Counted from the first letter of the stretch, positions 33,243-41,595 are shown. The stretch: 64,000 nucleotides of DNA from Anaerobacillus isosaccharinicus (GCF_001866075.3 NZ_CP063356.1:3586164-3650163); one strand, 5' to 3'. Made by a program: numbers and translations. Notes: generated from the letters alone by a model not told the origin.

Positions 33243-33731
33243 ATGAAAATTAAATACTTACTAATTCTTTTTAGTTTGATGTTATCAGTAATTGGTTGCA
33301 GTAATGAAACTGATGTATCTAATAAAGTGAATGGCGAAAACGAAGAACAGCAAGAAAGTACCTACAAAAATCCACCTAAAGTTTCAATTTCTAATGGTGA
33401 AGAAAAAATTAATGGTGTACTTGGAATATACAGCTGGACTCATTGTTGCGATAATGGGCAAACAACAAGTATTGAAGCGTCTTCAGACGCACCGCCGAAC
33501 TTAGTTCAAAACAAAGAACCCTTCAAAGTAACTTCTGGTACGCCTGTATCCATTGATTTTGAGACACCTCCGATTAGATATGAAGTGAAGACTTGGAATG
33601 AAAATAATGATGTTACTGGCAAATATGCTGAAATAGACACTTTTAATCATAAAGGGAGAACTGTTTTTGAGGTTTTTGCGACTTGGGAACAAGGTAATGC
33701 CAGTTATTCTTTTTTATTGGATATTGATTAG
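33243..33731 (+). CDS. Putative lipoprotein, 162 aa (cassette A34)
   Basis: Lipobox VIGC (Cys near 19), a Glu/Asn-rich linker, then a beta-sandwich-like domain with 'GVLGIYSWTHCCDNGQ' and 'GTPVSIDFETPPIRYEVK'. ATG with GGGGGAAT upstream. Shares the beta plan of 3539 and 41612. Unknown. Confidence 0.85.
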   Translation: MKIKYLLILFSLMLSVIGCSNETDVSNKVNGENEEQQESTYKNPPKVSISNGEEKINGVLGIYSWTHCCDNGQTTSIEASSDAPPNLVQNKEPFKVTSGTPVSIDFETPPIRYEVKTWNENNDVTGKYAEIDTFNHKGRTVFEVFATWEQGNASYSFLLDID

Positions 33732-33739
33732 TTTTGGTT

Positions 33740-33822
33740 AATTGCATTAACGGATGCTTTAGTGGAACAGTGCAGTAACGCCTTTATTGATATATTGAGG
33801 TAGAAATGTTGAAAAAGGAGCT
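33740..33822 (+). repeat. Cassette site A35
   Basis: CATTAACGGATGC; TTTAGTGGAACAG; closing arm GAGGTAGAAATG. Confidence 0.75.
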
Positions 33823-33841
33823 TAAATAAGGGGAGAAGTTA

Positions 33842-34057
33842 ATGAGTGACAATAAAGAAAAACCAGAGGATAAGCGGGAAAGATTAAGACAAGAAGAAAT
33901 CAAAAGAAATCTTGCAAGTAATATAGGAGACGGTTTTAATCGTGCTCAAAGTGGTAGTCTTGTTGATTTAGTCGGTAGCTTAGGATGGAAAGGCACAGGG
34001 ATTTTAATTATTGTAATCATAGTTGGATATATAATTGTATCCTTGTTCTTCAACTAA
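33842..34057 (+). CDS. DUF6366 family protein, 71 aa (cassette A35)
   Basis: Charged N-terminal helix (KPEDKRERLRQEEIKRN), a middle 'GDGFNRAQSGSLVDLVG' motif and a C-terminal membrane helix (GTGILIIVIIVGYIIVSLF). This order fits DUF6366, a Bacillus family of unknown function. AGGGGAG before ATG. Its stop codon lies inside the short site A36. Confidence 0.8.
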   Translation: MSDNKEKPEDKRERLRQEEIKRNLASNIGDGFNRAQSGSLVDLVGSLGWKGTGILIIVIIVGYIIVSLFFN

Positions 34058-34064
34058 TGAATGC
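34051..34064 (+). repeat. Cassette site A36 (short form)
   Basis: CAACTAATGAATGC, followed by GAATATAG of the next cassette; overlaps the preceding stop codon. Confidence 0.7.
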
Positions 34065-34112
34065 GAATATAGAATAAGGAAATGCATGGTCAGTGTGAGG
34101 GGGGACAGTAAA

Positions 34113-34529
34113 ATGACTAATACAGATTTAAGAGTAGCTTTGTTGTTAGGTGTCTTATATTCTATTGCTATATCGAGTGCAATATATTTTGTAGGTAATT
34201 TAATGTTTGCTGAATGGATTTCGTATATTTTCTTTCTCGTTATTTCTACTGTCCCTTCTATTGCTGTGTTTACTTTTTTAAATAAAATAAATACCAAAAG
34301 AGGTAATATTGGATTGGTGTTACATAGCCTTTGGATAGGTTTTACTGTTTCGTTTATGTCGATGCTTGCATCTACAATTTTACATGATACATTCAAAGAA
34401 AGAATTTACTGGGACATATCATCTTTAGAGGGGTTCATTTGGTTTTTATCATTTGCAATTATTGGTTCACTTCTTTTCACCCCAATTAGTTATATGTTTG
34501 TTAGAGTAAAAAATAGGTTAACAGCGTAG
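34113..34529 (+). CDS. Four-helix membrane protein, 138 aa (cassette A36; copy of 8399)
   Basis: Near-identical to 8399 in protein and DNA. The common DNA runs from GAATATAG to the TAACGAAGAGC arm of the next site, after which the two copies differ. GAGGGGGG fixes the start at 34113. Confidence 0.85.
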   Translation: MTNTDLRVALLLGVLYSIAISSAIYFVGNLMFAEWISYIFFLVISTVPSIAVFTFLNKINTKRGNIGLVLHSLWIGFTVSFMSMLASTILHDTFKERIYWDISSLEGFIWFLSFAIIGSLLFTPISYMFVRVKNRLTA

Positions 34530-34539
34530 GAGTCGTTAT

Positions 34540-34618
34540 TGCATTAACGAAGAGCGATTGTTTAGCAAGCTGTCATTGCTGTTGTGGTGCTAACAAGCAG
34601 AAGAGTTTAAAAAGGAGT
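34540..34618 (+). repeat. Cassette site A37
   Basis: CATTAACGAAGAGC; inner TTAGCA/TGCTAA; closing arm AAGCAGAAGAGTTT. Confidence 0.85.
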
Positions 34619-34671
34619 AAACGATTAAGGTATTACATTTTAAATAATATGATACTCTTGGAGGTGTTAAG

Positions 34672-35223
34672 TTGAAAAAATTAAATATATTAGCATACAT
34701 TGTTTTAATATTAGTGTCTACCATTTTAATCAATCAGTTAATTAGTGCCAATAAAACAATAGAGCTATATAAGCAAAAAGAAGTTGGTTTATTTTCCAGG
34801 GCTATTTGGGATTATACGGGTGATTTATCACTTGTTGCAGAAACGTTGTTAGATTATAGTGAAGGCTATACTGACGAAGAAAAGGATTTATATGATAAAC
34901 TTTTATCTTCACATGGTCTAAGGTTGAATAGACATATGAATAACTTAGATTCATTAAGACATCTTAGTCCAACTTATGGTTCAGTTTATGAAATGTATTT
35001 TTACTATATTGATTACTTACTTTTGAAAGATATAAAAAATTTGAGCGAAAGAGAAGTACATATTATAGGTAACATAATTAATACATACGGAAGTGAACTT
35101 TATGCCGAAATACGTGAAGTTGACTATAGTATGTTGACTTCGGATGAGACCGAAATGAGAAGAATATTAGATATTGTTAGTAAAATGAATAATGATATTT
35201 TGAAAGTAGTAAATGGTGAATAA
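34672..35223 (+). CDS. Membrane-anchored helical protein, 183 aa (cassette A37)
   Basis: One N-terminal membrane helix (LNILAYIVLILVSTILI) and a long all-helical extracellular domain. TTG start behind TTGGAGGTG. Could be a sensor-like or scaffold domain; family unknown. Confidence 0.8.
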   Translation: MKKLNILAYIVLILVSTILINQLISANKTIELYKQKEVGLFSRAIWDYTGDLSLVAETLLDYSEGYTDEEKDLYDKLLSSHGLRLNRHMNNLDSLRHLSPTYGSVYEMYFYYIDYLLLKDIKNLSEREVHIIGNIINTYGSELYAEIREVDYSMLTSDETEMRRILDIVSKMNNDILKVVNGE

Positions 35224-35237
35224 AGAAAGACAGTATT

Positions 35238-35330
35238 TTACTAACGGAAGCAATAGTCGAAGATTAGGAGTTGTCGATGCGATAACTCCTATCGCCTATT
35301 GAAGTAAAGAAGCAGTTTAGTGCAACAAGG
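35238..35330 (+). repeat. Cassette site A38
   Basis: ACTAACGGAAGC; inner AGGAGTTGTCG/CGATAACTCCT; closing arm GAAGCAGTTTAGTG. Confidence 0.85.
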
Positions 35331-35387
35331 GTCAGTATAATTATTTGGAACATTGGTCAAGATTTTTATTAAAAAAGAGGTGCTTGT

Positions 35388-35795
35388 ATGAAAACATTTC
35401 TATCAATGATTTTCTTGATTTTATTACTAATAGGGTGTTCGAATCGTACAGGGCAATTTGATTTTTCACAACTTGTAAAACAACTTGAAGAAGTAAACAT
35501 GAATTTTACCGTTATCAATAATGACGAAATGGACCATTTCTTTTCAGTTGTTCCTAAAGTAATTCAAGTTGAAGGAGAGTATATCTTGATTTATGAGTAT
35601 CCATCTTATGAGGATATGGAAAGAGAAGCTTCAACAATACACGGAGATGGAAACATAGGAAATGCTTCAATAAGCTATTTTTCAACTCCTCATTATTTTA
35701 AAAAGGGGAACATTATTGTTCAATATGCCGGTAAAAACGAATTGATATTAAAATATTTAGAAGGAATATTTGGAAAGCAATTTGCAGGTCGTTAG
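35388..35795 (+). CDS. Putative lipoprotein, 135 aa (cassette A38)
   Basis: Lipobox LIGC (Cys near 17). 'FSVVPKVIQVEGEYILIYEY' and 'MEREASTIHGDG' recall the short lipoproteins of Bacillus with a ferredoxin-like fold, but I cannot name one. AAGAGGTG before ATG. Confidence 0.8.
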   Translation: MKTFLSMIFLILLLIGCSNRTGQFDFSQLVKQLEEVNMNFTVINNDEMDHFFSVVPKVIQVEGEYILIYEYPSYEDMEREASTIHGDGNIGNASISYFSTPHYFKKGNIIVQYAGKNELILKYLEGIFGKQFAGR

Positions 35796-35812
35796 TTTTT
35801 ATAATTTAACTT

Positions 35813-35896
35813 TATCCTTTTCATTCATTGGTTCAATTCTAACTATCCCGATTAGTTATCTCTTTCTCAAGTTAAATAATAGGTTAATTGTTTAGA
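35813..35896 (+). pseudogene. Degraded 3' end of a third 8399-type gene
   Basis: The reading 'SFSFIGSILTIPISYLFLKL' to a stop at 35896 lines up with 'LSFAIIGSLLFTPISYMFVR' at the end of the proteins at 8399 and 34113. The DNA also matches imperfectly, and only this tail remains. It shows older turnover of the same cassette family. Confidence 0.6.
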
Positions 35897-35906
35897 CTTA
35901 TTTATA

Positions 35907-35980
35907 GAAACTAACGAGTGGCAATAGCACAATAAGCGCTGTTGCTTTTGTTGCTATTGAGCAGGTTTATTAAAGAAGAA
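35907..35980 (+). repeat. Cassette site A39
   Basis: ACTAACGAGTGGCAATAGC; closing arm GAGCAGGTTTATT. Similar interior to A32. Confidence 0.8.
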
Positions 35981-36018
35981 AGTTTAATTTTAGGTTTGAT
36001 TAAACAGGGGGTAATCTT

Positions 36019-36285
36019 ATTAGAATTATTAAGTCTTTAAAATTTTGGCTAACAATAATAGTTTTGGGAGTATGTTTATTTAATTGGTTAGGTTATGACG
36101 ATAAAAATGTTTTACTTTATTTAATAAGTATTACAAATCCACTTTTTCATTTATTACAGGCATTATATGAACCAATAAAATTTTACGCGGTTCATGATTT
36201 ATATTTTGCAGTTTATTTTATTAACATATCCTACTGGCTTTTAGTTGGAACGATTATTGATTTTATAAAAAAGAGAGTAAGATAA
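36019..36285 (+). CDS. Small membrane protein, 88 aa (cassette A39, possible ATT start)
   Basis: Three hydrophobic segments (about 8-24, 34-52, 62-80). AGGGGG sits seven bases before ATT at 36019, the first codon of an N-terminus (RIIKSLKFWLTIIVLG) that looks like a proper anchor. The TTG at 36064 lacks a ribosome binding site and would cut the first helix. Unknown family. Confidence 0.6.
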   Translation: MRIIKSLKFWLTIIVLGVCLFNWLGYDDKNVLLYLISITNPLFHLLQALYEPIKFYAVHDLYFAVYFINISYWLLVGTIIDFIKKRVR

Positions 36286-36306
36286 AATTTCTTAGATTTG
36301 TTCTTA

Positions 36307-36350
36307 TTTAATTAACGGATGCGATAGTTAAATTAATGAAATTTTAACTT
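36307..36350 (+). repeat. Cassette site A40 (partial)
   Basis: TTTAATTAACGGATGCGATAG; no closing arm seen. Confidence 0.65.
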
Positions 36351-36413
36351 ACCAACAATAGTTTTGGGTATAGTAACACTTTAGATTTCAATTTGACTAA
36401 TTCTTAGGTAGTT

Positions 36414-36665
36414 TTGAACTTGGTGACTATCGAAATTATAATTGCAATGTTAATAATTTTCTTTGGAATAGCTTGTATTTGTTTGGGTTTTTATATGACC
36501 AAATACCGCTTTTTCAAAAAGGAGACTTTTGAAATTTTTAGGGACATGACACCGTTACCATCTGTTGTAAATTATTGGTTATTAAAACTATTACTTATTC
36601 TTGGTGGTGTTTTTTTAACAGTGTTTACTGTTATGGGAGCGTATCTTCAGTTTGCTAATCTATAA
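36414..36665 (+). CDS. Two-helix membrane protein, 83 aa (cassette A40)
   Basis: Helices at about 6-28 and 56-80 around a polar segment 'YRFFKKETFEIFRDMTPLP'. TTG start; ribosome binding site weak (TAGG). Unknown. Confidence 0.7.
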   Translation: MNLVTIEIIIAMLIIFFGIACICLGFYMTKYRFFKKETFEIFRDMTPLPSVVNYWLLKLLLILGGVFLTVFTVMGAYLQFANL

Positions 36666-36693
36666 ATTAAACATTAATAAAAGGGATTAAAAG

Positions 36694-36772
36694 TAATTCA
36701 ACTATAGGAGGCAATAGTTTAGTAAGCTGTTGCCGCTGTTATGGTGCTAACGAAGCAGTTTACTTTAGCAAT
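36694..36772 (+). repeat. Cassette site A41
   Basis: CAACTATAGGAGGC; inner TTAGTAAGCTG...GTGCTAACG; closing arm GAAGCAGTTTACTT. Confidence 0.8.
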
Positions 36773-36821
36773 AAATATTTAATAAGGATAAAGTGAAAAT
36801 TAGGTACTGAGGTGATTTTTT

Positions 36822-37253
36822 ATGAAAAAGCTGCTTATTTTAATTTTCATTTTTTTATTTTTTTCTATTCCAATATCCGTCTATGCTCAACCAGAAAAAT
36901 GCCCTGATGTCAGCGATTTAGAAGATGTCACTGTTGAAGGTAGGGCGGAATTTCTAAAAGCATTAGAAACTTTAATTCCCTTGACCTATGAAAAGGGAGA
37001 ATTAGCAGAGTTCTACTCAGATTGGAAAGTTATAACCGCTCTTCCTTTTCCGAAGACTGTTGGGAGGGAAAAGGATGAGGGTTATTATGGAATGGCTAAA
37101 AACTTTTGTGGTAAAGAAGTTGCAGATAAGTCTTGGTTAGCAAGAATATACTTCCCGAAGTGGGAAGGGATAAGTGCCAGTTCTCTTGAAGGGCAAATAT
37201 TTGTAGCAAAAAGTAAAGAGAAAGGTTGGTATGTGTGGTTTAGGTATCATTAA
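36822..37253 (+). CDS. Secreted protein, 143 aa (cassette A41)
   Basis: Classical signal peptide ending VYAQ (type I cleavage near residue 24) and a small domain with two Cys (KCPDVSDL and NFCGKEV) that could form a disulphide. 'ALPFPKTVGREKDEGYYGMA' lies in the middle. GAGGTGAT before ATG. Unknown. Confidence 0.85.
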   Translation: MKKLLILIFIFLFFSIPISVYAQPEKCPDVSDLEDVTVEGRAEFLKALETLIPLTYEKGELAEFYSDWKVITALPFPKTVGREKDEGYYGMAKNFCGKEVADKSWLARIYFPKWEGISASSLEGQIFVAKSKEKGWYVWFRYH

Positions 37254-37270
37254 CATTAAGTTTTCTTTTT

Positions 37271-37345
37271 TCACTAACGAATGCAAGAGTTGAAGAGGCT
37301 CTCGCTGCTTTTGTTGAGCACGGGGAGTTTAACACAAGAAGCCGT
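37271..37345 (+). repeat. Cassette site A42
   Basis: CACTAACGAATGC; AGAGTTGAAGAGGCTCTCG; closing arm GGGGAGTTTAAC. Confidence 0.75.
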
Positions 37346-37425
37346 CGTTATTCCAGTTTAGAAGGGTTATTTAGGAGGATGTATATTGCGGGGCACAAAT
37401 AAACATAAACAAAAGTGCAGGTGAT

Positions 37426-37695
37426 ATGTCTGTTAAGGAAGAACAAGAATTAAATAAAATAAAGAAGCAGAACCCTTATGGAATGATAGTACTAATAATG
37501 GGGCTCGTATCGTTTCTATTTGGTCCACGATTTGTCATTATCTCTGTTATAACTATTATTTTTGGGCTATTAACTATTAGAACTTTCGATAAGAAAACTG
37601 AGGATAACCCTTGGACATTTTATATTGGATTGGCATTAGCATCATCTGGTTTATATTTATTTATCAAGGGTTACATACATGAAGTGATAATATAG
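37426..37695 (+). CDS. Small membrane protein, 89 aa (cassette A42)
   Basis: Charged N-terminus (KEEQELNKIKKQNPYG), then helices at about 20-36, 38-52 and 68-84. AGGTG lies very close to the ATG, so the start is less certain. DUF-type mini membrane protein of unknown function. Confidence 0.75.
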   Translation: MSVKEEQELNKIKKQNPYGMIVLIMGLVSFLFGPRFVIISVITIIFGLLTIRTFDKKTEDNPWTFYIGLALASSGLYLFIKGYIHEVII

Positions 37696-37703
37696 TAGTT
37701 TTT

Positions 37704-37860
37704 CACTTACGAGTGCTGGTTTTAGTGAAAAATTTGGCAGTGGAGGACCTGGATACTTATTAAGCCAGGTCCTTTTATTTTTCTTTTAAAATTGTCTTTT
37801 TGTAATTGGTAGATAGTGTTAAAATTTACTTATTCAAGTAAAGAAGCAGAATAATTTAAC
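37704..37860 (+). repeat. Cassette site A43 (long form)
   Basis: CACTTACGAGTGC; GGACCTGG/CCAGGTCC hairpin with T-run; TGTTAAAAT (extended -10-like); closing arm GAAGCAGAATAATTTAAC. Confidence 0.85.
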
Positions 37861-37903
37861 AACGCTCCACAGTTAGATAAGAATATGAAAAGGGGGGAAC
37901 AAG

Positions 37904-38170
37904 ATGGATGCTTTAATGTTAGAAGGATGGACACCGATATTGCTCATTGGGATTGTTGTTGCAATTGTCATCTTTTTTATATCTCGTAAGATTTCTAAAA
38001 AAGCCCTATTTTTAATTTCCATTGTATTGAGTTTAGTTTGTGTCGGAATCGTTTTTTATAGCAGAGAAGTTATTGGTGGTTGGGATGGTATTGGATTAGC
38101 ATTTGTTACATTCAGTGGTTTAATTGGAATATGGGTAGGTACTATAAGTGGAGTGAGTATTAAAAAATAA
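37904..38170 (+). CDS. Three-helix membrane protein, 88 aa (cassette A43)
   Basis: Helices at about 10-26, 32-50 and 62-83. AGGGGGG before ATG. Unknown. Confidence 0.8.
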   Translation: MDALMLEGWTPILLIGIVVAIVIFFISRKISKKALFLISIVLSLVCVGIVFYSREVIGGWDGIGLAFVTFSGLIGIWVGTISGVSIKK

Positions 38171-38186
38171 ATATGTAATGTAATTT

Positions 38187-38275
38187 GTTCAATAAACGGA
38201 TGCTTATTTAGTTGAGGAACTGTTGTAATAGCAGTTCCTATTTATTGGGGCAACAGAGCAGGAAATTGAAGAAGG
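38187..38275 (+). repeat. Cassette site A44
   Basis: AATAAACGGATGC; inner hairpin GGAACTGTTG/GCAGTTCC; closing arm GAGCAGGAAATTG. Confidence 0.8.
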
Positions 38276-38309
38276 AAATAGTGTTAAACTTTTATGAAAC
38301 AGAGTGATT

Positions 38310-38651
38310 ATGGTGAAAAAAATTATAATGTTTTTGTTTATTGGAATTTTGTTTATTGTTTTTTATGAATACCAAAAACCAATAATGAATTCTGGAGAAG
38401 CAATGATTAGTGCAGTGGATTGCTTAAATAACCCACCAAACCAATTGGGTATATTTGCTGATAATATTGAAATAGAAACGATACCTAATGAAAATATTTA
38501 TACTTACTTATCTCAACAGGATGGGTTCTATAATAAGTTAATGAATAAACAAAAGTGGGAAATTAATCTTAAATACGGTGATAAAGCACCTACTGTTGTT
38601 ATTAATGCTTATTCGGGAAAGTGTATTAATGTTTATGGTCCAGTTAATTAA
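38310..38651 (+). CDS. Membrane-anchored small protein, 113 aa (cassette A44)
   Basis: N-terminal membrane helix (KKIIMFLFIGILFIVFY) and a small extracellular domain with two Cys (VDCLNNPPNQ, GKCINVYG). ATG at 38310 has AGTGAT close upstream; the in-frame start at 38304 is an alternative. Unknown. Confidence 0.75.
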   Translation: MVKKIIMFLFIGILFIVFYEYQKPIMNSGEAMISAVDCLNNPPNQLGIFADNIEIETIPNENIYTYLSQQDGFYNKLMNKQKWEINLKYGDKAPTVVINAYSGKCINVYGPVN

Positions 38652-38660
38652 TTCCGTTAT

Positions 38661-38730
38661 TAAATTAACGAAAGCATTACTCGAACAGCTACATGCTCTT
38701 TTGTTTTAGCATTAAAAATAAAGTAAGGAA
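38661..38730 (+). repeat. Cassette site A45
   Basis: AAATTAACGAAAGCATTAC; inner GCTACATGCTC; closing arm weak (AAAGTAAGG). Confidence 0.65.
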
Positions 38731-38741
38731 GGTGAAAAAAT

Positions 38742-39116
38742 ATGTGCCGAAAGATATTAATATTATTTGTACTTTTATTATTATCGTTAGCAGCTTGTAG
38801 CTCCAAGACCTTAACTTTTTCTGGACAGACAGATAATTGGTCAGCAAATTTAAAAGTAATACAAACTAGTGACTATGAAACACAGGAATTTGTACTTCAA
38901 TATAAGGGAAATGATGTCAACTCTGTTGGAAAAATCACTTACAGTGTCGATAGTGTTGGAGGCTTCGGTAGGAGTGGTGCCACATTAGCCGAAAACGGCA
39001 CCCTTAAAGATAGTAGTGAAGCTAATCCAACGAATGCCAAAGTTAGTGTACATACTGAAATCGAAGTAACAGTTGAATGGAATGGTAATATTGAGAAAAT
39101 CAAACTCAGTAAGTAA
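38742..39116 (+). CDS. Putative lipoprotein, 124 aa (cassette A45)
   Basis: Lipobox LAAC (Cys near 19) and a beta-sandwich-like domain: 'FSGQTDNWSANLKVIQTS' and 'EIEVTVEWNGNIEKIKL'. The FSG-x-NW-x-A pattern resembles small surface lipoproteins of Bacillus. GGAAGGTG before ATG. Confidence 0.85.
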   Translation: MCRKILILFVLLLLSLAACSSKTLTFSGQTDNWSANLKVIQTSDYETQEFVLQYKGNDVNSVGKITYSVDSVGGFGRSGATLAENGTLKDSSEANPTNAKVSVHTEIEVTVEWNGNIEKIKLSK

Positions 39117-39126
39117 TAAGTAGATA

Positions 39127-39230
39127 TTAAGCTAACGAAGAGCTTTAGTGGAACAGCAGGAACATTAAAAGAGTGGTTGTTCCTGTTATTTATATTCAAC
39201 TCATGAGCAGGAATGTTGAAGAAGCAAGAT
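39127..39230 (+). repeat. Cassette site A46
   Basis: AAGCTAACGAAGAGC; inner GGAACAGCAGGAAC / GTTGTTCCTG; closing arm GAGCAGGAATGTTG. Confidence 0.85.
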
Positions 39231-39264
39231 GTTATAATTTAAAGCACATTATTTATGATGATAA

Positions 39265-39552
39265 ATGGGGTGGTGTTTTATTTTTCATTTTAGTTCTCTT
39301 TCTTCGAGTTATTTATTTTTAGCTTGTACAATTTGTTTGTTTATTTCTAACTTGTTTGGACTAAAAATGTTGAAAAGCAAGTTTCCGTTAGGAGAGTCAT
39401 TATTCACAATAATTTCAATTATTTTAGTTGATGCTTTTATTTATTTTGAGTTTGGGGATTTTCTAGTACGGACTATTTTTGAGTTAAAGTATATTTTTGC
39501 ACATTTAAGTTTAATTTCATTAAATATATTTGTCATTTATCGAGTAATTTAA
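39265..39552 (+). CDS. Small membrane protein, 95 aa (cassette A46)
   Basis: Three hydrophobic segments (about 3-34, 45-65, 74-93). The ATG at 39265 lacks a ribosome binding site; GGGGTGGTG lies just inside, so translation may begin at the ATT at 39280 instead. Unknown. Confidence 0.6.
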   Translation: MGWCFIFHFSSLSSSYLFLACTICLFISNLFGLKMLKSKFPLGESLFTIISIILVDAFIYFEFGDFLVRTIFELKYIFAHLSLISLNIFVIYRVI

Positions 39553-39579
39553 GACATTATAAATTATAAAAAATAATTT

Positions 39580-39740
39580 CACTAACGGTGAGCTTTAGTG
39601 AAAAATTTTGGCAGTGGAGGACCTGGATACTTATTAAGCCAGGTCCTTTTATTTTTCTTTCAAAATTGTCTTTTTGTAATAGGCAGATAGTGTTAAAATT
39701 TACTTATTCAAGTAAAGAAGCAGAATACTTGAATAAGCAT
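39580..39740 (+). repeat. Cassette site A47 (long form)
   Basis: CACTAACGGTGAGCTTTAGTG is the uninterrupted version of the intron target; GGACCTGG/CCAGGTCC hairpin; TGTTAAAAT; closing arm GAAGCAGAATACTTG. Confidence 0.88.
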
Positions 39741-39842
39741 TTTTAACTTTGAAACCATATATTGTACACTTTCGTAAAAGAGCATATAGAAAAATCAGGA
39801 AATTTTTAAACGGCATTGTAACTAAAAAAGGAGATGAGTTTA

Positions 39843-40046
39843 ATGAGAAAAAAGTTAGTAGGCAATGGCATTAGTTCTTTTGGGTTGGGTTTAATAGTAA
39901 GTTCAATTGTTTATCCTCTCGGTTTTATGAGCTCACAATCCTTTTTTTATGGAATGCTGGTAATCGGAGCAGTTTTACTTCTAACTGGTAAATTTATTGG
40001 TAAAATGCAGAACGAGATTGAAGTTATTAGTACCAAAATACAATAA
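39843..40046 (+). CDS. Two-helix membrane protein, 67 aa (cassette A47)
   Basis: Helices at about 9-29 and 33-52, then a polar tail. AAGGAG eleven bases before ATG at 39843; the ATG at 39834 is too close to it. Unknown. Confidence 0.8.
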   Translation: MRKKLVGNGISSFGLGLIVSSIVYPLGFMSSQSFFYGMLVIGAVLLLTGKFIGKMQNEIEVISTKIQ

Positions 40047-40060
40047 CGTTACCATCATTA

Positions 40061-40125
40061 TAGTAACGAAAGCGAGAGTTTAGCAAAGTGTCGCTACTAT
40101 TAGGGAACTAATAAGAAGTAAAATA
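40061..40125 (+). repeat. Cassette site A48
   Basis: AGTAACGAAAGCGAGAG; inner TTAGCAAAGTG; closing arm degenerate (GAAGTAAAATAG). Confidence 0.65.
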
Positions 40126-40189
40126 GTCATTACTCGAAACTTTTTATGTTAATTCTTATAATGCTATTGTGAAGGAGGTTTTACCGAAA

Positions 40190-40741
40190 TTGAGAGTTGT
40201 TAAATTTACGTTTATTGTATGTTTGACTTTGTTTTTCTTGTCAGCTTGTTCTACTGATAATTCTAATCTTTTTGATACTTCAAGTTTAGAAGAGGTAGAA
40301 AATAATATGTCGGGTCGGGAATTTAAACCTGTACCAAAGGAGGTCGCAATCACTGCTCTACCCTTCGAGGCTAAATTCCCAAAATATCTACCTTTTTTAT
40401 ATGAAGAGTCAGCTGTAACCATAGGAGATTGGGATAGAGATTTAAAAAAGATTATATATAGTATAACTTACCATTCTAATGAGGATGAAAGGGTAATAGA
40501 GTTCATCGTAGCAAATTTTGACCGTAATTTTAGTATATTTAAAGAAGATAATACATATGAGGAAATAACATTAGATGACGGAACAGTGGCTCTTTTCCAA
40601 GAAACGCCATTCCCATCAGCCCAACTACACTGGTTAAAAGATAACATCGAGTATAATTTACATTATATCTTCGTTTCTAATGAAGATAATCAAGCAAAAG
40701 ATGAACTTTTTAAAATAGCTAATTCACTGAAAAATTACTAA
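40190..40741 (+). CDS. Putative lipoprotein, 183 aa (cassette A48)
   Basis: Lipobox LSAC (Cys near 20). The domain 'LPFEAKFPKYLPFLYEESA' to the end resembles DUF4367-type surface domains in plan. GGAGG lies eleven bases before TTG at 40190, giving a clean signal peptide; the longer reading from 40169 contains the ribosome binding site itself. Confidence 0.8.
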   Translation: MRVVKFTFIVCLTLFFLSACSTDNSNLFDTSSLEEVENNMSGREFKPVPKEVAITALPFEAKFPKYLPFLYEESAVTIGDWDRDLKKIIYSITYHSNEDERVIEFIVANFDRNFSIFKEDNTYEEITLDDGTVALFQETPFPSAQLHWLKDNIEYNLHYIFVSNEDNQAKDELFKIANSLKNY

Positions 40742-40746
40742 ATCTT

Positions 40747-40825
40747 ATTGAAGTAACGGATGCGATAGCTAAACAGAGCTGTCGCTTTTCAACTATTGGA
40801 AGCAGGTTAGTGGTACAAGCTATTA
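40747..40825 (+). repeat. Cassette site A49
   Basis: GAAGTAACGGATGC; inner GATAGC...GCTGTCGC; closing arm GGAAGCAGGTTAGTG. Confidence 0.85.
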
Positions 40826-40907
40826 CATGAAATTTTTATTCTTTCGACAACTAAATTATGGTAAATTATAGTTTGAATTATAATTTACGGAAAAGAGGTT
40901 GCACGTT

Positions 40908-41441
40908 TTGGAACAATTGTGGAGAGCCTTTAACCAAGTTATACCTATATTTTTGATTTGCATTCCCTTTATAATTTTAATAGGGTGGTTTCTGTATTAT
41001 AGAAAAGTAAAAGCAGGAGAAGAGAAAAAGAAAGCACTTATTTATTCAATAATTAACATCTTTTTAGTTCTTTCAATTATAGGGATTCTAATGGTGACTA
41101 TGCTTCCTGGTTCTTTATCAGGAATTCAATTAGTTCCGTTTGTAAGTAGTATAGATGTGCTTTTTAATTCTGTGGACTATACAGTACCAATTAGAATTTT
41201 AGGATTCAATGTGGTTTTATTTATTCCATTCGGAGTTTTTATGGCGTTAAGAATATATTCAAAAAGAAAAGTGATATTGTTGACAACTTTAATAGGAATG
41301 TTGCTTTCTATTATTATTGAATTCCTACAATACGCTTTAGCAATTGGAAGAATTTCAAATATAGACGATGTAATACTTAATTCTTTTGGTGCATTTTTGG
41401 GAGCAATTATAGGATATTTATTAGGAAAACGATTTTTGTGA
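40908..41441 (+). CDS. VanZ-like family membrane protein, 177 aa (cassette A49)
   Basis: Four to five helices with the VanZ hallmarks: 'MLPGSLSGIQLVPF' after helix 2, 'NVVLFIPFGVFMALRIY', and 'IIIEFLQYALAIGRISNIDD'. VanZ members contribute to teicoplanin resistance in enterococci, but most relatives have no known role. AGAGG nine bases before TTG at 40908 is preferred to TTG at 40899. Confidence 0.88.
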   Translation: MEQLWRAFNQVIPIFLICIPFIILIGWFLYYRKVKAGEEKKKALIYSIINIFLVLSIIGILMVTMLPGSLSGIQLVPFVSSIDVLFNSVDYTVPIRILGFNVVLFIPFGVFMALRIYSKRKVILLTTLIGMLLSIIIEFLQYALAIGRISNIDDVILNSFGAFLGAIIGYLLGKRFL

Positions 41442-41448
41442 TGAATTT

Positions 41449-41595
41449 CACTTAAAGTAACGGAAGCTTTAGTGAAAAATTTGGCAGTGGAGGACCTGGA
41501 TACTTATTAAGCCAGGTCCTTTTATTTTTCTTTTTAATTGGTAAATAGTGTTAAAATTTACTTATTCAAGTAAAGAGCAGTTTAGTGAAAGTAAT
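41449..41595 (+). repeat. Cassette site A50 (long form)
   Basis: CTTAAAGTAACGGAAGCTTTAG; GGACCTGG/CCAGGTCC; shortened spacer; TGTTAAAAT; closing arm GAGCAGTTTAGTG. Confidence 0.85.
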
